From SZUA-442 sp963759175 (GTDB lineage: Bacteria; Actinomycetota; Acidimicrobiia; Spongiisociales; UBA5794): 64,000 nt of DNA. The notes beneath the pieces are model-generated. The model saw only the letters and a program-made list of their open reading frames with translations, was not told where the DNA came from and searched no databases. Location: positions 310,001-374,000 of the forward strand of contig CAVWXP010000007.1 in NCBI GenBank assembly GCA_963759175.1. The letters are read 5' to 3'. Shown piece by piece: positions 27,030 to 35,670 of the stretch (the stretch's first letter is position 1; the number at the start of each line of letters is the position of its first letter). Both the position numbers and the translations under genes were made by a program.

Positions 27030-28351
27030 GCGAGTACTCGGGTCCCTTCGGGGGCTGCGTGGACGGCCGCCGACGATGCCGGCACGATGTCTTCGTGCCA
27101 CGGTGCGGGTGCGCCGAGGGCGGCAGCGACCGTGAGGCCGGATTGGAGCCCGTCCTCATGGAAACCGTAGCCGAGGTGGGCACCGGCATACCAGATCCGG
27201 TCACGTCCCTGGATCGAAGGCATGGCGCGTTGGGCAGCATCGGTGCCGACGTCGAACTGGGGATGCATGGTCACCCATCGGTCGATGACGGTGGACGGAT
27301 CCACGCTGTCACCGGGGTTGAGCGTGACGATCACATCGGTGTCGAGGTCGAGGTTCTGGAGGAGGTTCATCCAATAGCTGACCGACACCGGCCGGGAGCC
27401 ATCGTCGTCGAGCCTCTCGATGCCGTTCCATGCCGACCAGACCTTGCGGCGCTTGGGCATCGCAGCGGTGTCGGTGTGGAGGACGACCTCGTTGCGGTCG
27501 TATCGGAAGGTTCCGAGGATGCGTCGTTCCTCGTCGGTCGCCTCCTCACCGAGGATGGCGAGGGTGACATCGGCGTGCGTGGCGAACACGACCTGATCGA
27601 ACGATTCGGTGACCCCGTTGACATCGGTGAGGTCGACACCGGTGGGCGTGCGACGTACGGCGGTGATGCCACGATCGGTGTGCACCGACGTGATCTCTTT
27701 CACCGCACGCCGCACGTAGGTCTGTGACCCACCGGTGACGGTTCGCCATTGCGGGCGATCTGTGAGGCTGATGAGGCCGTGGTTGTCGAGGAATCCGAGG
27801 AACGTCCTCGCAGGCATCTCCTCGGCGTTGTTGCGGGTACCTGACCAGACCGCAGAGGCGAGGGGTAGCAGGTAATACGTGGCGAAGCCCTTCGGGTATC
27901 CGCGGGCCTCGAGGTACTCCACGATCGAGACATCCTCTGGGACGAGACCCGAAGCCAACTGATCGGCCTCCGAGCGGAAGCGGGTGATGCCCCAGACGAT
28001 CTCCCAGATGCGGCGATCGACGAGCGAACGCGGCTGCGAGAACATCGCCCGGGCGCGGCCCCCGTACTCGACCTCACCGTCCTCGGTCGAGACCGCAAAG
28101 GACATGTCGCTGTCCTCGGTCTCGACACCGAGCGTGTCGAAGAAGCGAACGAGGTTGGGATAGTTGCGTTCGTTGTAGACGATGAAGCCGGTGTCGACCG
28201 GCACGGTGCGACCGTCGATGTCGATCTCGAGCGTCCGGCTGTGGCCGCCGACGCGTTCGTTGGATTCGAAGAGGGTCACATCATGGACCTGGCTCAGAGC
28301 CCATGAGGCTCCGATACCGGCCACGCCGGAACCGATGACAGCAATCCGCAT
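27026..28351 (-). CDS. FAD-dependent amine-oxidase-like oxidoreductase
   Basis: 441 residues. The dinucleotide-binding start is IAVIGSGVAGIGASWAL followed by the acidic FESNERVGGHSRT, and VPVDTGFIVYNERNYPNL is the typical segment of the COG2907 group. FAD-contacting C-terminus: IWYAGAHLGYGFHEDGLQSG. Homologues pair with DUF1365 and fatty-acid methyltransferases and are implicated in modified lipid formation (established context in Rhodobacter-type RpoE/ChrR regulons; activity here is inference). It is the first gene of the pair with DUF1365, with which it overlaps by four bases. No fatty-acid methyltransferase is in the window. Confidence 0.9.
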   Translation of the reverse strand: MRIAVIGSGVAGIGASWALSQVHDVTLFESNERVGGHSRTLEIDIDGRTVPVDTGFIVYNERNYPNLVRFFDTLGVETEDSDMSFAVSTEDGEVEYGGRARAMFSQPRSLVDRRIWEIVWGITRFRSEADQLASGLVPEDVSIVEYLEARGYPKGFATYYLLPLASAVWSGTRNNAEEMPARTFLGFLDNHGLISLTDRPQWRTVTGGSQTYVRRAVKEITSVHTDRGITAVRRTPTGVDLTDVNGVTESFDQVVFATHADVTLAILGEEATDEERRILGTFRYDRNEVVLHTDTAAMPKRRKVWSAWNGIERLDDDGSRPVSVSYWMNLLQNLDLDTDVIVTLNPGDSVDPSTVIDRWVTMHPQFDVGTDAAQRAMPSIQGRDRIWYAGAHLGYGFHEDGLQSGLTVAAALGAPAPWHEDIVPASSAAVHAAPEGTRVLA

Positions 28352-28465
28352 TTCTCACAGACCTTTCGTGCGGAGATACGTCATCGGTACGGAACCAATG
28401 GAACGGTCGGATGACGGGGGCGCCCAGCACATCCGATCCCCGCCCGGGCCTCGTAGAGTCCTCGT

Positions 28466-29452
28466 ATGAGCTTCATCGACACCGCCCTCGACACCACGCT
28501 CGCCGGCTACTCCAAGATCGGATTCTCGTCGCGCGGCTTGTCGGTGGACGAGACCTTCCCCGAAGTGGCAGGCAAGCACATCATGGTCACCGGGGCAACC
28601 GGCGGTATCGGAAAGGCAGCCGTCGAGCGTCTTGCAGCCAACGGAGCCGTCGTCCATGCCGTCGGCCGCAACCAGGGCAAGCTCGACGCCCTCGTCGCTG
28701 GGACCGAGGGCACGGTGGTGGCCCACAAGGCCGATCTGTCGTCGATGGAAGCGATCGTCGCCCTCGCACAGGAGTACCTCGCTTCGGGGGAACCGCTCCA
28801 CGGCCTCGTGAACAACGTCGGCATCATGATCCACGAACGCACGGTGACGAGCGAGGGGTGGGAGATCACCTACGCCACCAACCTCCTTGGCCAATACATC
28901 CTCACGAAGGCACTCATGCCCCGACTCGTCGAATCCGCTCCGGCGAGGATCGTCATGGTCTCGTCGGGCGGCATGTACTCCCAGCCGCTGACCGCAACCA
29001 ACCTCCAATCCGACAAGGGCGACTACAACGGCACGAACGCCTATGCGCGCACCAAACGAGCCGAGGTCGTCCTCGCAGAGGAATGGGCCAGGGACCTCGA
29101 AGGGACCGGCGTCACCGTCACCTCGATGCACCCCGGATGGGTCGACACGGCTGGTGTCCGCGACTCGTTACCCACGTTCCGCAGGGTCACCGGACCGTTC
29201 CTGCGTGACGAACCACAAGGTGCCGACACGATCGTATGGCTCGTGGCTTCCGACGAGGCCGCTGACGCCAACGGCACGTTCTGGCATGATCGCATGGCAC
29301 GACCGACACACCGCATGAAGAAGACCGAGGAACAGCCGGGCACGCGCGAACGTTTCCTCAAACGAATGGCCGACGACGCTGCAACCTACCTTTCACAGGC
29401 ACCGATCCGCGATACCGGATCGACCCAACCCGAAACCGACACGACCGCATGA
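28466..29452 (+). CDS. SDR family oxidoreductase (DHRS12-like)
   Basis: 328 residues. The cofactor motif is IMVTGATGGIGKAA (TGxxxGIG), NNVGIM replaces the usual NNAG, Ser lies in IVMVSSGGMYSQ, and YARTK provides Y-x3-K. The N-terminal 35 residues before the Rossmann fold (GYSKIGFSSRG) and the overall pattern resemble the DHRS12 group. Substrate unknown; the neighbouring FAD oxidase and DUF1365 genes, in the opposite direction, suggest lipid metabolism. It is followed after 16 bases by the frameshifted SRPBCC gene, so they form a unit. Confidence 0.85.
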   Translation: MSFIDTALDTTLAGYSKIGFSSRGLSVDETFPEVAGKHIMVTGATGGIGKAAVERLAANGAVVHAVGRNQGKLDALVAGTEGTVVAHKADLSSMEAIVALAQEYLASGEPLHGLVNNVGIMIHERTVTSEGWEITYATNLLGQYILTKALMPRLVESAPARIVMVSSGGMYSQPLTATNLQSDKGDYNGTNAYARTKRAEVVLAEEWARDLEGTGVTVTSMHPGWVDTAGVRDSLPTFRRVTGPFLRDEPQGADTIVWLVASDEAADANGTFWHDRMARPTHRMKKTEEQPGTRERFLKRMADDAATYLSQAPIRDTGSTQPETDTTA

Positions 29453-29468
29453 CACGGAGACACCCACC

Positions 29469-29928
29469 ATGCCCAAACTGATCCGCACCATCACCACCGA
29501 CGCACCCATCGACGAGGTGTTCGCCTATCTCGCTGACTTCGCCAACGGTCCCGAGTGGGATCCCGGACAGGAGTCATCGGTCGCACGAGATGACACCGGC
29601 CCGCGCCTCGGGTCAGGTCTATGACGTCATGGTCCTGTGGGGCGACCGCAAACTCCCCATGGTGTACGAAGTGACGGCGTTCAAGCCGAACCACATGATC
29701 ACCCTCGTCGGGGATGGCTCGACGACCCACGCTGTCGACACGCTCGAGTTCACCGAGGTGTCCGATGGCGGCACGGCCGTGACCTACACCGCCGACATCA
29801 AGCTCAAGGGCGTCCTCCGCGTGGCAGAGCCGTTCCTCGGGTCGAAGTTCCAGGAGCTCGCAGACCATGCCGAAGCCGGCATCGCCGCTCAGCTCAACCG
29901 ACTTGCGGCGGCAGGCGAAGCCAACTGA
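29469..29928 (+). pseudogene. SRPBCC (polyketide cyclase-like) protein, one frameshift
   Basis: The ATG at 29469 opens with MPKLIRTITTDAPIDEVFAY and reaches GPRLGSGL and a stop at about 29622. The remainder, VYDVMVLWGDRKLPMVYEVT through FQELADHAEAGIAAQL, lies one base out of frame and ends at 29928. Removing one G in the AGG near 29616 joins them as LGSVYDVM. Together they make a 152-residue START-fold protein of the SRPBCC family, which binds small hydrophobic ligands. It follows the SDR gene by 16 bases. Whether the lesion is real or an assembly indel is open. Confidence 0.8.
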
Positions 29929-29941
29929 GTCCTCGCCGTCG

Positions 29942-30523
29942 TCACGGCGCCTCGCCCGGCTGATCGGCGACCCGTGCCTGTGCGGCTGCTGCCTCCAGCA
30001 CACCCCTGATCACGTCGACATCGAGACGTGAAGGCTCCAGCGTGTCCTTGCTCCACAGGGTCCGGGGCGTGGTGAAGAACTCCCCTCCGTACACGTGAAG
30101 TGCCGCGGTCCATTCCCGTGTCGGGTTCGCCACGGAGTGGACCACATCGGGTCCGAGGCCTATCACGTCGCTGCGCAGCAGCGTCTTCCCCGTGTTCGGT
30201 TCGATCCGCCCATCGGGTAGGCGACGGTAGAACCGATTGTCCTCACGTCCTCCATAGATACCGATGGTCGCCCACATGTTGTGGTCGTGGGCATAGAGGT
30301 CCACATCGGGCGGCCACACGATGTGGAGCACGGTGAGTTCGTCGGAGCGATGCCAGATCGTCATCATCGGGCTCTCCGACCATGGCCTCACCTCGGCTTC
30401 GATGGCTCGAGGTTCGGCGACCGCCCGTTCGACGATCTCCTTGACAGCTTGTTGGGCCCGAGGTCCTTCGAGAACGGCCGCCAGGCAGTCCGCGACGAAC
30501 ACGTCCTTGTCGAAACCGGCCAT
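29942..30523 (-). CDS. cupin-fold metal-dependent protein (cysteine dioxygenase-like)
   Basis: 193 residues. VDLYAHDHNMWATIGIYGGRE provides the His-x-His metal ligands of a cupin barrel, and PDVVHSVANP, then ALHVYGGEFF, a second His strand. The pattern resembles predicted double-stranded beta-helix enzymes related to cysteine dioxygenase (COG5553). The reaction is unknown. The gene converges on the SRPBCC gene with 13 bases between them. Confidence 0.7.
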   Translation of the reverse strand: MAGFDKDVFVADCLAAVLEGPRAQQAVKEIVERAVAEPRAIEAEVRPWSESPMMTIWHRSDELTVLHIVWPPDVDLYAHDHNMWATIGIYGGREDNRFYRRLPDGRIEPNTGKTLLRSDVIGLGPDVVHSVANPTREWTAALHVYGGEFFTTPRTLWSKDTLEPSRLDVDVIRGVLEAAAAQARVADQPGEAP

Positions 30524-30584
30524 GCGTCCTTCCCGGGAGCAGGCGGTTCACTCTATCGGGCGTAACCGACGGACGAGGGTGTGG

Positions 30585-30908
30585 TCAGGCGCGTGCGCCG
30601 AGGAGGAACGTCCGGACGTCGTCCGTGCGAAAGCTGGCAATGGTGGCATAGAGGGCGGTGCCGCCGTGGCCGAGGACCACGAAGACAGGGAGCCATGCAA
30701 GCGCGACCCACAGCTTCTCCTCCCGCAGCACGACCCATCCCCAGAGGAGGGCTACGCCGACGTAGAGGTCGATGAGGGTCATGCGACCCCACGCGAGGTC
30801 GAGGATCTGTGAACCCTCGTCGCTGAAGGTGCCGGTCGCCGCGGACACCGCGATCGCTCCGAACATGACCAGCGTCAATGCCAAGGTGGTGGTGCGAATG
30901 GTGATCAT
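30585..30908 (-). CDS. small membrane protein, DUF1475-like
   Basis: 107 residues from the ATG at 30908, behind AGGGAGCGGC; the longer frame to 31202 overlaps the next gene antisense-like and is poorly supported. Three to four hydrophobic segments (TTLALTLVMFGAIAVSA, LIDLYVGVALLWGWVVL, LWVALAWLPVFVVLGHGGTA) with the WGRMTLIDLYVG motif of the DUF1475 family. Function unknown. Same direction as, and 32 bases after, the membrane protein at 30941, so the pair is probably co-transcribed. Confidence 0.75.
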   Translation of the reverse strand: MITIRTTTLALTLVMFGAIAVSAATGTFSDEGSQILDLAWGRMTLIDLYVGVALLWGWVVLREEKLWVALAWLPVFVVLGHGGTALYATIASFRTDDVRTFLLGARA

Positions 30909-30940
30909 GCCGCGCTCCCTGTCGTCGACACCCGTTCGCT

Positions 30941-31573
30941 TCAGACGGGGTCGGTGGATGATCCGAGCTTCTCGCCGAACCGTTCCTCGAGCACCGATGC
31001 CAGGCGCCGTTCGCCCTCTCCGAGCACGAACCACCAGACGCCGGCGATCAACGCCCCGATCGTCAGCCCGCCGACGCCAACGAGATAGGCGACCACCATC
31101 GCGATCGGCGCGTCGGCGAGCGTCGACCATCCGAGCGTGAGCCCGAACCCATAGGCGAGGGCACCGATGAGGGTGTAGAAGGCGGTGACGAACGAGAACC
31201 ACGTGAAGCCTCCGTCGAGGGGGATCGTCACGATCTTCGGTGTACCGAGCTCGAACAGGTAGGTGGCTTCCAGCTCGGACCCCACGTGGATGCGCTCACC
31301 GAGCTGCTCGTTGAGGTACCGCTCGAGGTACTCGGCGTACCAGCGGGCGAACGTCAGATACGACGAGTCGAATGCGGTAGCGACCGCTCCCATCAGTGCG
31401 ATCACCGGCACGAGGAGGAATGCCTCAGGGATCTGCCACCAACCGATGACGAACAGTGCAACGACGACCGCGGTCGTGAAGTTGATGTCGAAGAAGAACC
31501 GCCGGTGGTACATGGCCGTCATGGAGCGCATGCGGCTGAGCTGCATGGCAGCGATCCTCGTCGTTGAGTCCAT
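30941..31573 (-). CDS. hypothetical membrane protein
   Basis: 210 residues from the ATG at 31573. Two hydrophobic helices lie near residues 30 to 65 (VVVALFVIGWWQIPEAFLLV), then a soluble stretch rich in Tyr and Glu (YLTFARWYAEYLERYLNEQL), then two more helices at 125 to 185 and a charged C-terminal tail (RRLASVLEERFGEKLG). I do not recognise the family. It shares an upstream region with the small membrane protein at 31662, which is divergent and may share its promoter. Role unknown. Confidence 0.65.
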   Translation of the reverse strand: MDSTTRIAAMQLSRMRSMTAMYHRRFFFDINFTTAVVVALFVIGWWQIPEAFLLVPVIALMGAVATAFDSSYLTFARWYAEYLERYLNEQLGERIHVGSELEATYLFELGTPKIVTIPLDGGFTWFSFVTAFYTLIGALAYGFGLTLGWSTLADAPIAMVVAYLVGVGGLTIGALIAGVWWFVLGEGERRLASVLEERFGEKLGSSTDPV

Positions 31574-31661
31574 GGGCGGCAGCCTAGAACGGTGATGGCA
31601 CCGCGATTCGGCGACGCGCCGCAACGCGATCGGTACGTGTGCGGCCGGTAGCCTTCCGGCA

Positions 31662-31979
31662 ATGGACGACACGGCTCACGATCGACCCACGAAGCGGACG
31701 CCGTTCCCCCGGTACTGGGGTGTGACCGCCGTCCTCCTGGGCGTCCTCGTCCTCACCGTCCTCAACATCACGAGCACGATCGGTCGCATGGAGGCCAGGA
31801 ATGCGCTGATGGGTCCCTTCCTCGAGTGTGTCGAGCGCAACGGCGGTTCGTTCACCGAGGCCGACCACTGGATGAAGGCTGGAGGCCGTCCGATCATCGT
31901 CTCGGATGTCGAGGTGACGGCCGAGGACCGAGCGATCCATGCCATCTGCTGGGAACAGGTGCAGTACGCGGGCCCGTGA
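31662..31979 (+). CDS. hypothetical single-pass membrane protein
   Basis: 105 residues. A short charged N-terminus is followed by one helix (YWGVTAVLLGVLVLTVLN), then an extracytoplasmic domain with two cysteines (FLECVERNGG and AICWEQVQ) that could form a disulphide. No family recognised. It lies between a divergent membrane protein and, downstream, a 238-base gap that contains an imperfect inverted repeat (GGCGGGTGCCGC near 32061, its partner near 32110) but no gene. Confidence 0.55.
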   Translation: MDDTAHDRPTKRTPFPRYWGVTAVLLGVLVLTVLNITSTIGRMEARNALMGPFLECVERNGGSFTEADHWMKAGGRPIIVSDVEVTAEDRAIHAICWEQVQYAGP

Positions 31980-32217
31980 AACCCGGTTCTCACCCATCTC
32001 TCATCACGCCTTCATCCACCTCTCGGGTTGGCCTCGTACTGTTCGAGAAGAAGCAGTCAGGCGGGTGCCGCACACCGGAATCCCTCCTCCCTTCCGCCCT
32101 CCACGGCGGCACCGCCCGACCGCTTCTCAACCACGCCGGATCTCCTCCTATCCGGCGCGCCTGACGTCCAACCACCCGCACGATTCCGTATACCGGGTAG
32201 ACGTGATGGAGGACCCC

Positions 32218-32733
32218 ATGCAAGCCCCGTTGATCGACCGCATCGACACATCCGTGAGCGCCTTCCTCCGACGATGGAGCATCCCGACGCTGCGGATCTC
32301 GTTGGCGATCGTGTTCATCTGGTTTGGAGCGTTGAAGGTCTTCGACGTGACGCCGGTCACGGACCTGGTAGCCAAGACCGTGTACTGGTTCGATCCCGCA
32401 TGGGTCGTTCCCGTGCTCGGCATCTTCGAGATCGTGGTCGGTGTGGGGCTGCTCACCAAGATCGCCCTCCGAGCAGTGCTGGGCCTCTTCGCCCTCCAGA
32501 TGGTCGGCACGTTCCTCGTCCTCGTCCTGCTGCCCGAGATCTCGTTCCAGGACGGCAACCCCCTGCTCCTCACCGTGGAAGGCGAGTTCGTCGTCAAGAA
32601 CCTCGTTCTGTTGTCTGCAGGGATGGTGGTCGGAGCGACGGTGCGAGCCCGCCGAGCCTTTGCGCTTCGCACCGAAACAGTCGAGCGCATCCCCGACCCC
32701 GACGCGCACGAGGACAGAGTCGACGCCACGTAA
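32218..32733 (+). CDS. DoxX/DUF417-like membrane protein
   Basis: 171 residues from the ATG at 32218, chosen because GGAGG sits five bases upstream; an in-frame ATG at 32206 lacks this. Four helices: LRISLAIVFIWFGALKVF, WVVPVLGIFEIVVGVGLL, LFALQMVGTFLVLVLLP and LVLLSAGMVVGATV. The layout is that of the DoxX/YkgB group, often involved in redox or oxidative-stress responses. The charged tail (about 30 residues) is cytoplasmic. Substrate unknown. Confidence 0.75.
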   Translation: MQAPLIDRIDTSVSAFLRRWSIPTLRISLAIVFIWFGALKVFDVTPVTDLVAKTVYWFDPAWVVPVLGIFEIVVGVGLLTKIALRAVLGLFALQMVGTFLVLVLLPEISFQDGNPLLLTVEGEFVVKNLVLLSAGMVVGATVRARRAFALRTETVERIPDPDAHEDRVDAT

Positions 32734-32826
32734 CGGCTACGTCCCGCCAGCCCTCGCACGACGACGACATAGGGGCCGGCCGATGTGGGCGGGTACCTCA
32801 AGCACGGGGCAGCGGGTCCGGTGATC

Positions 32827-33315
32827 TCACAGCCCGCCGAGGAGCTCGTCCAGGTGGCGGTAGCTCATCTCCATTCCGTCGGTCATGCCCTGGGCCAGCA
32901 CAGCATCACGTGCCTCCTTGGACGGGTACTCGATCGTCGTGACGACCGTTGTGGCCCCGCCTACGTCCTCGAAGTCGATGGTGACCAGCGACCCACCTGC
33001 CACCTCTGCCCCGGGGCTGCCTTCACGAAGGCCCTCGGTGTGCACGATCTTCGAGTGCGGTTCGATCTCCCGGAACTCGCCAACGAAACCGAACTCACCT
33101 CCGTCTGCCTCATTGCGCCACCCGTACTCGTAGCTGCCACCCACCCGGAAGTCCGACTCGCACACCGGCATGGACCATCCGGGCGGCCCCAGCAACCAGC
33201 GGTTCACGAGCGACGGCTCGGTCAAGGCTCTCCAGACGAGGGCCAACGAGAATGCGAAGCTCCTGCTGACTTCGACCTGCGTGTCGGAAGGAGTGTGAAC
33301 GGACAGGGTGCTCAT
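32827..33315 (-). CDS. SRPBCC (AHSA1-like) protein
   Basis: 162 residues. VEVSRSFAFSLALVWRALTEPSLVNRW is the AHSA1 start, with GPPGWSMPVCESDFRVGGSY and the C-terminal helix (QGMTDGMEMSYRHLDELL) of the family. This START-like fold commonly binds small molecules or acts as an Aha1-like co-chaperone. It converges on the DoxX-like gene with a 93-base gap and is divergent from the NmrA remnant. Specific role unknown. Confidence 0.85.
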   Translation of the reverse strand: MSTLSVHTPSDTQVEVSRSFAFSLALVWRALTEPSLVNRWLLGPPGWSMPVCESDFRVGGSYEYGWRNEADGGEFGFVGEFREIEPHSKIVHTEGLREGSPGAEVAGGSLVTIDFEDVGGATTVVTTIEYPSKEARDAVLAQGMTDGMEMSYRHLDELLGGL

Positions 33316-33349
33316 GGATTCCCTTCTGCGGATGCTCCATCACGGTACC

Positions 33350-33590
33350 GTGCCCGCTGCCGAAGGTCTCGTGGCGTTCATCGACGCACGGGACATCGCT
33401 GAAGTCGCTGCCGTCTGCCTGACGAACCGGGGCACGAGGCATTGGGTTCCATCTGACCGGACCGCACGCAGCCACGTTCGACCACGTCGCGGATCTACTC
33501 TCCGTGAAGCTCGGGTCCATCGGGCATTGCCACCCGCCGACGACGCGTAGTGTGAGGTTGGTGCTTCGGAGGAATGCATGGCCACCTTCA
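33350..33590 (+). pseudogene. NmrA-type NAD(P)-binding protein, C-terminal remnant
   Basis: A run of about 30 codons reads AAEGLVAFIDARDIAEVAAVCLTN, the conserved 'D-x-R-D-I-A' segment of NmrA/azoreductase-like SDRs. After a change of frame near 33440, it continues GFHLTGPHAATFDHVADLLS, the following conserved segment of the same family. The N-terminal Rossmann part is missing and no start codon fits, so this is a fragment of a lost gene rather than a working one. It separates the AHSA1-like gene from the membrane protein at 33574. Confidence 0.6.
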
Positions 33591-33960
33591 TCGGGCTCTC
33601 CTCGTGGTGATGGGAATCGCCATCGCTGCGATGTGGACCTACGACATCGTCGGCGGAACCAGATTCGACGCCTCTGTCGGGCGGCTCCGTGCGCGTTCCG
33701 ATGGCGGGGATCTCCTCCTCCCCCACTGGATCGCCGAGTACGCCACGGCGGTTGCCCTCGTCATCGGCGGCAGCGCCCTGCTCCTCGATGCCCCGTTCGC
33801 TGCCGTGATCGCATCAGTGGCCGCGGGTGCCCTCGCGTACACCTCCGTCAATGCACTCGGTTGGGCACTCGCAGAACGGGACCGTGTGGCATACGCCATC
33901 CCGATGATCGTCGGCATCGTGGTCGCATGCGCCGCGATCGCCTACCTCATCACGACGTAG
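33574..33960 (+). CDS. hypothetical four-helix membrane protein
   Basis: 128 residues. Hydrophobic segments: ALLVVMGIAIAAMWTYDIVG, YATAVALVIGGSALLL, AAVIASVAAGALAYTSVNALGWAL and IPMIVGIVVACAAIAYLI. The family is not recognised. The start is doubtful: GGAGGA directly touches the ATG at 33574, leaving no spacer, so translation may begin further downstream (for example the ATG at 33610). It converges on the endonuclease III homologue with a 10-base gap. Confidence 0.6.
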   Translation: MHGHLHRALLVVMGIAIAAMWTYDIVGGTRFDASVGRLRARSDGGDLLLPHWIAEYATAVALVIGGSALLLDAPFAAVIASVAAGALAYTSVNALGWALAERDRVAYAIPMIVGIVVACAAIAYLITT

Positions 33961-33970
33961 ACCGGACCGC

Positions 33971-34756
33971 TCAAGCGCCGGTGACGGCGGTACCCCGTTC
34001 CACGTACTTCGGGCACACATCGGCGATGACACACGCCGCACATTCCGGGTCGCGTTTGTGGCACCACGTTCGGCCGATCTCCCACATCGGGAGGTCGAGC
34101 GCCCCGGGACGCTCGGGATGGTGGAGGCGGGCCCGCTCGACCATGTGGGTGACGTTGTCCCGCTCGGCCAGCCCGGTGCGCAGCATGAGCCTGCGCACAT
34201 GCACGTCGTAGGCGATGTCGGATCCCTCCATCTCACGGATCGGCACCCCGAGCTGGGCGTAGAGGATCTCGACGGCCATCGCCGCCTTCTTCTGGCTGAT
34301 CCCCTTGAAACGGACCAGGCGATCCTGGAGGTCGCGAGCTGTCGGTTCGTCGTTCCACACCGCCGCGGCGTCGCCTCCGTACTCGTCGATCACACGGCGG
34401 GCCCCCTCGACGACGAAATCGGTCGTCTGGTTGGGGAATCGGTGGATGGCGGGTGGGCCGAGGAACGCAGCGTGAACCCGCTCGGGGCGCGTGGCGATCA
34501 ACTCGACCGAGAACCCTCCGAGCCGCTGTGCGAGGTTGTACGGGGTGGCCCATGCCCTGTCGGCCGGCATCTGGTAGTCGCAGATGACGCCGCACAGGAA
34601 GCCCCACGGATCACCCACGAGGAGGGCATTGGCTTGCTCGTCGGCCGTGAGCACGGTCGTCATTCGGGATGCCTCGATGGCATCGAGCTCATCGCCGAAG
34701 GCAAGCAGCGCACGGACGACCTTCGACGACGTCGATCGGGATGACCGGGTGCTCAT
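33971..34756 (-). CDS. endonuclease III-like HhH-GPD protein with 4Fe-4S motif
   Basis: 261 residues. The helix-hairpin-helix region is VRFKGISQKKAAMAVEIL, whose Lys is the likely catalytic residue; the Asp is in AYDVHVRRL. The iron-sulphur cluster has C-x6-C-x2-C-x5-C spacing (CHKRDPECAACVIADVC). Such proteins excise damaged bases or nick AP sites. The N-terminal 50 residues are unlike Nth and could start at a later ATG (34663). Upstream gene on the same strand is the cyclase fusion with 38 bases between. Confidence 0.82.
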   Translation of the reverse strand: MSTRSSRSTSSKVVRALLAFGDELDAIEASRMTTVLTADEQANALLVGDPWGFLCGVICDYQMPADRAWATPYNLAQRLGGFSVELIATRPERVHAAFLGPPAIHRFPNQTTDFVVEGARRVIDEYGGDAAAVWNDEPTARDLQDRLVRFKGISQKKAAMAVEILYAQLGVPIREMEGSDIAYDVHVRRLMLRTGLAERDNVTHMVERARLHHPERPGALDLPMWEIGRTWCHKRDPECAACVIADVCPKYVERGTAVTGA

Positions 34757-34794
34757 GGCGTCAGGTTATGGAGCAGCGGTCGGTGCGGGACCGA

Positions 34795-35613
34795 TCAGGT
34801 GAGCGGCACCTCGAACACGCGGACCGGATCGTCGAAGCCCTTCAGGGCGATCGGACCCCGATCGACGAACGTCAGGGGCTTGCCGACCGACAGCTCGCGA
34901 ACGGCGCCCGAAACGAGGATCTGCCCAGGACCGGCGTGGCCGCAGATGCGTGAGGCCAGGTTCACGGCGGCACCGAAGAGGTCCTCGTGTTGGCTCACCG
35001 GCTCGCCCGCACTGATGCCGATCCGTACCCGGCCATCGTCGGATGACCCGGCGGGTTCGCCGAACTCGCGCTGGATGGCGACTGAGCACTCCACGGCCCG
35101 ACTCACATAGGTGAACGATGCGAAGATGCCATCGCCGGTGTGCTTGACCTCTCGACCGCCGTGGATCGCCAAGGCATCGCGCACGATGCGATCGTGCCGT
35201 GAAAGCACCTCGAGCGCCCTCGCATCGCCTTCCCGGGAGCTGATGCCCGTGGAGTCGACGAGATCCGTGAACATGATGGCGCGAAGGCCCGAATCGAGCA
35301 TGTCGTCGTCGCGCCGCGCGATGTCGGGCACGTTCTTCTCCCAATCGCCCATGAACCGGCTGACGGTGGGGCGCTCGACCTCGATCATGTCGTGGGGCAC
35401 GAGTCCGTGGGATTCCTTGTGGACCGCTATCGCGGCTTCCTTCGATGGTGCATCGACAAGGCAGAACGCCTGACCGTCGGGACTGTTGAACCAGTACGTG
35501 AGGAATTGCACACCGTGCGCAGCCTGGATGGCGAGATCGCGTTCGTGGGCACCTCGGATGTCCTGTTCGGTGACATCGCCGAGGTCCTCGTGGATGTCCA
35601 TGTAGATCGGCAT
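34795..35613 (-). CDS. DUF4242 (nickel-binding type) and class III nucleotidyl cyclase fusion
   Basis: 272 residues. Residues 1 to 90 form a DUF4242/SCO4226-like ferredoxin-fold domain (FLTYWFNSPDGQAFCLVDAPS with His), known in Streptomyces as a nickel-binding protein. Residues about 105 to 272 are a class III adenylate/guanylate cyclase: AIMFTDLVDSTGIS carries the first metal Asp, KHTGDGIFASF the second, and GAAVNLASRICGHAG the later motif. The combination suggests a cyclase sensing metal or a small ligand, making cAMP or cGMP. The next gene downstream on the strand is the endonuclease III homologue. Confidence 0.85.
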   Translation of the reverse strand: MPIYMDIHEDLGDVTEQDIRGAHERDLAIQAAHGVQFLTYWFNSPDGQAFCLVDAPSKEAAIAVHKESHGLVPHDMIEVERPTVSRFMGDWEKNVPDIARRDDDMLDSGLRAIMFTDLVDSTGISSREGDARALEVLSRHDRIVRDALAIHGGREVKHTGDGIFASFTYVSRAVECSVAIQREFGEPAGSSDDGRVRIGISAGEPVSQHEDLFGAAVNLASRICGHAGPGQILVSGAVRELSVGKPLTFVDRGPIALKGFDDPVRVFEVPLT

Positions 35614-35670
35614 CGGACCACCCTACGCATCGATGACGCCAAGCGTCGGATAGCTGGGCCCAGCGGCGCC

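Noticed and set aside
30909..31202. N-terminal extension of the small DUF1475-like gene
   Set aside because: Arg-rich, overlaps the neighbouring gene's coding region in another frame, and a good ribosome-binding site precedes the ATG at 30908.
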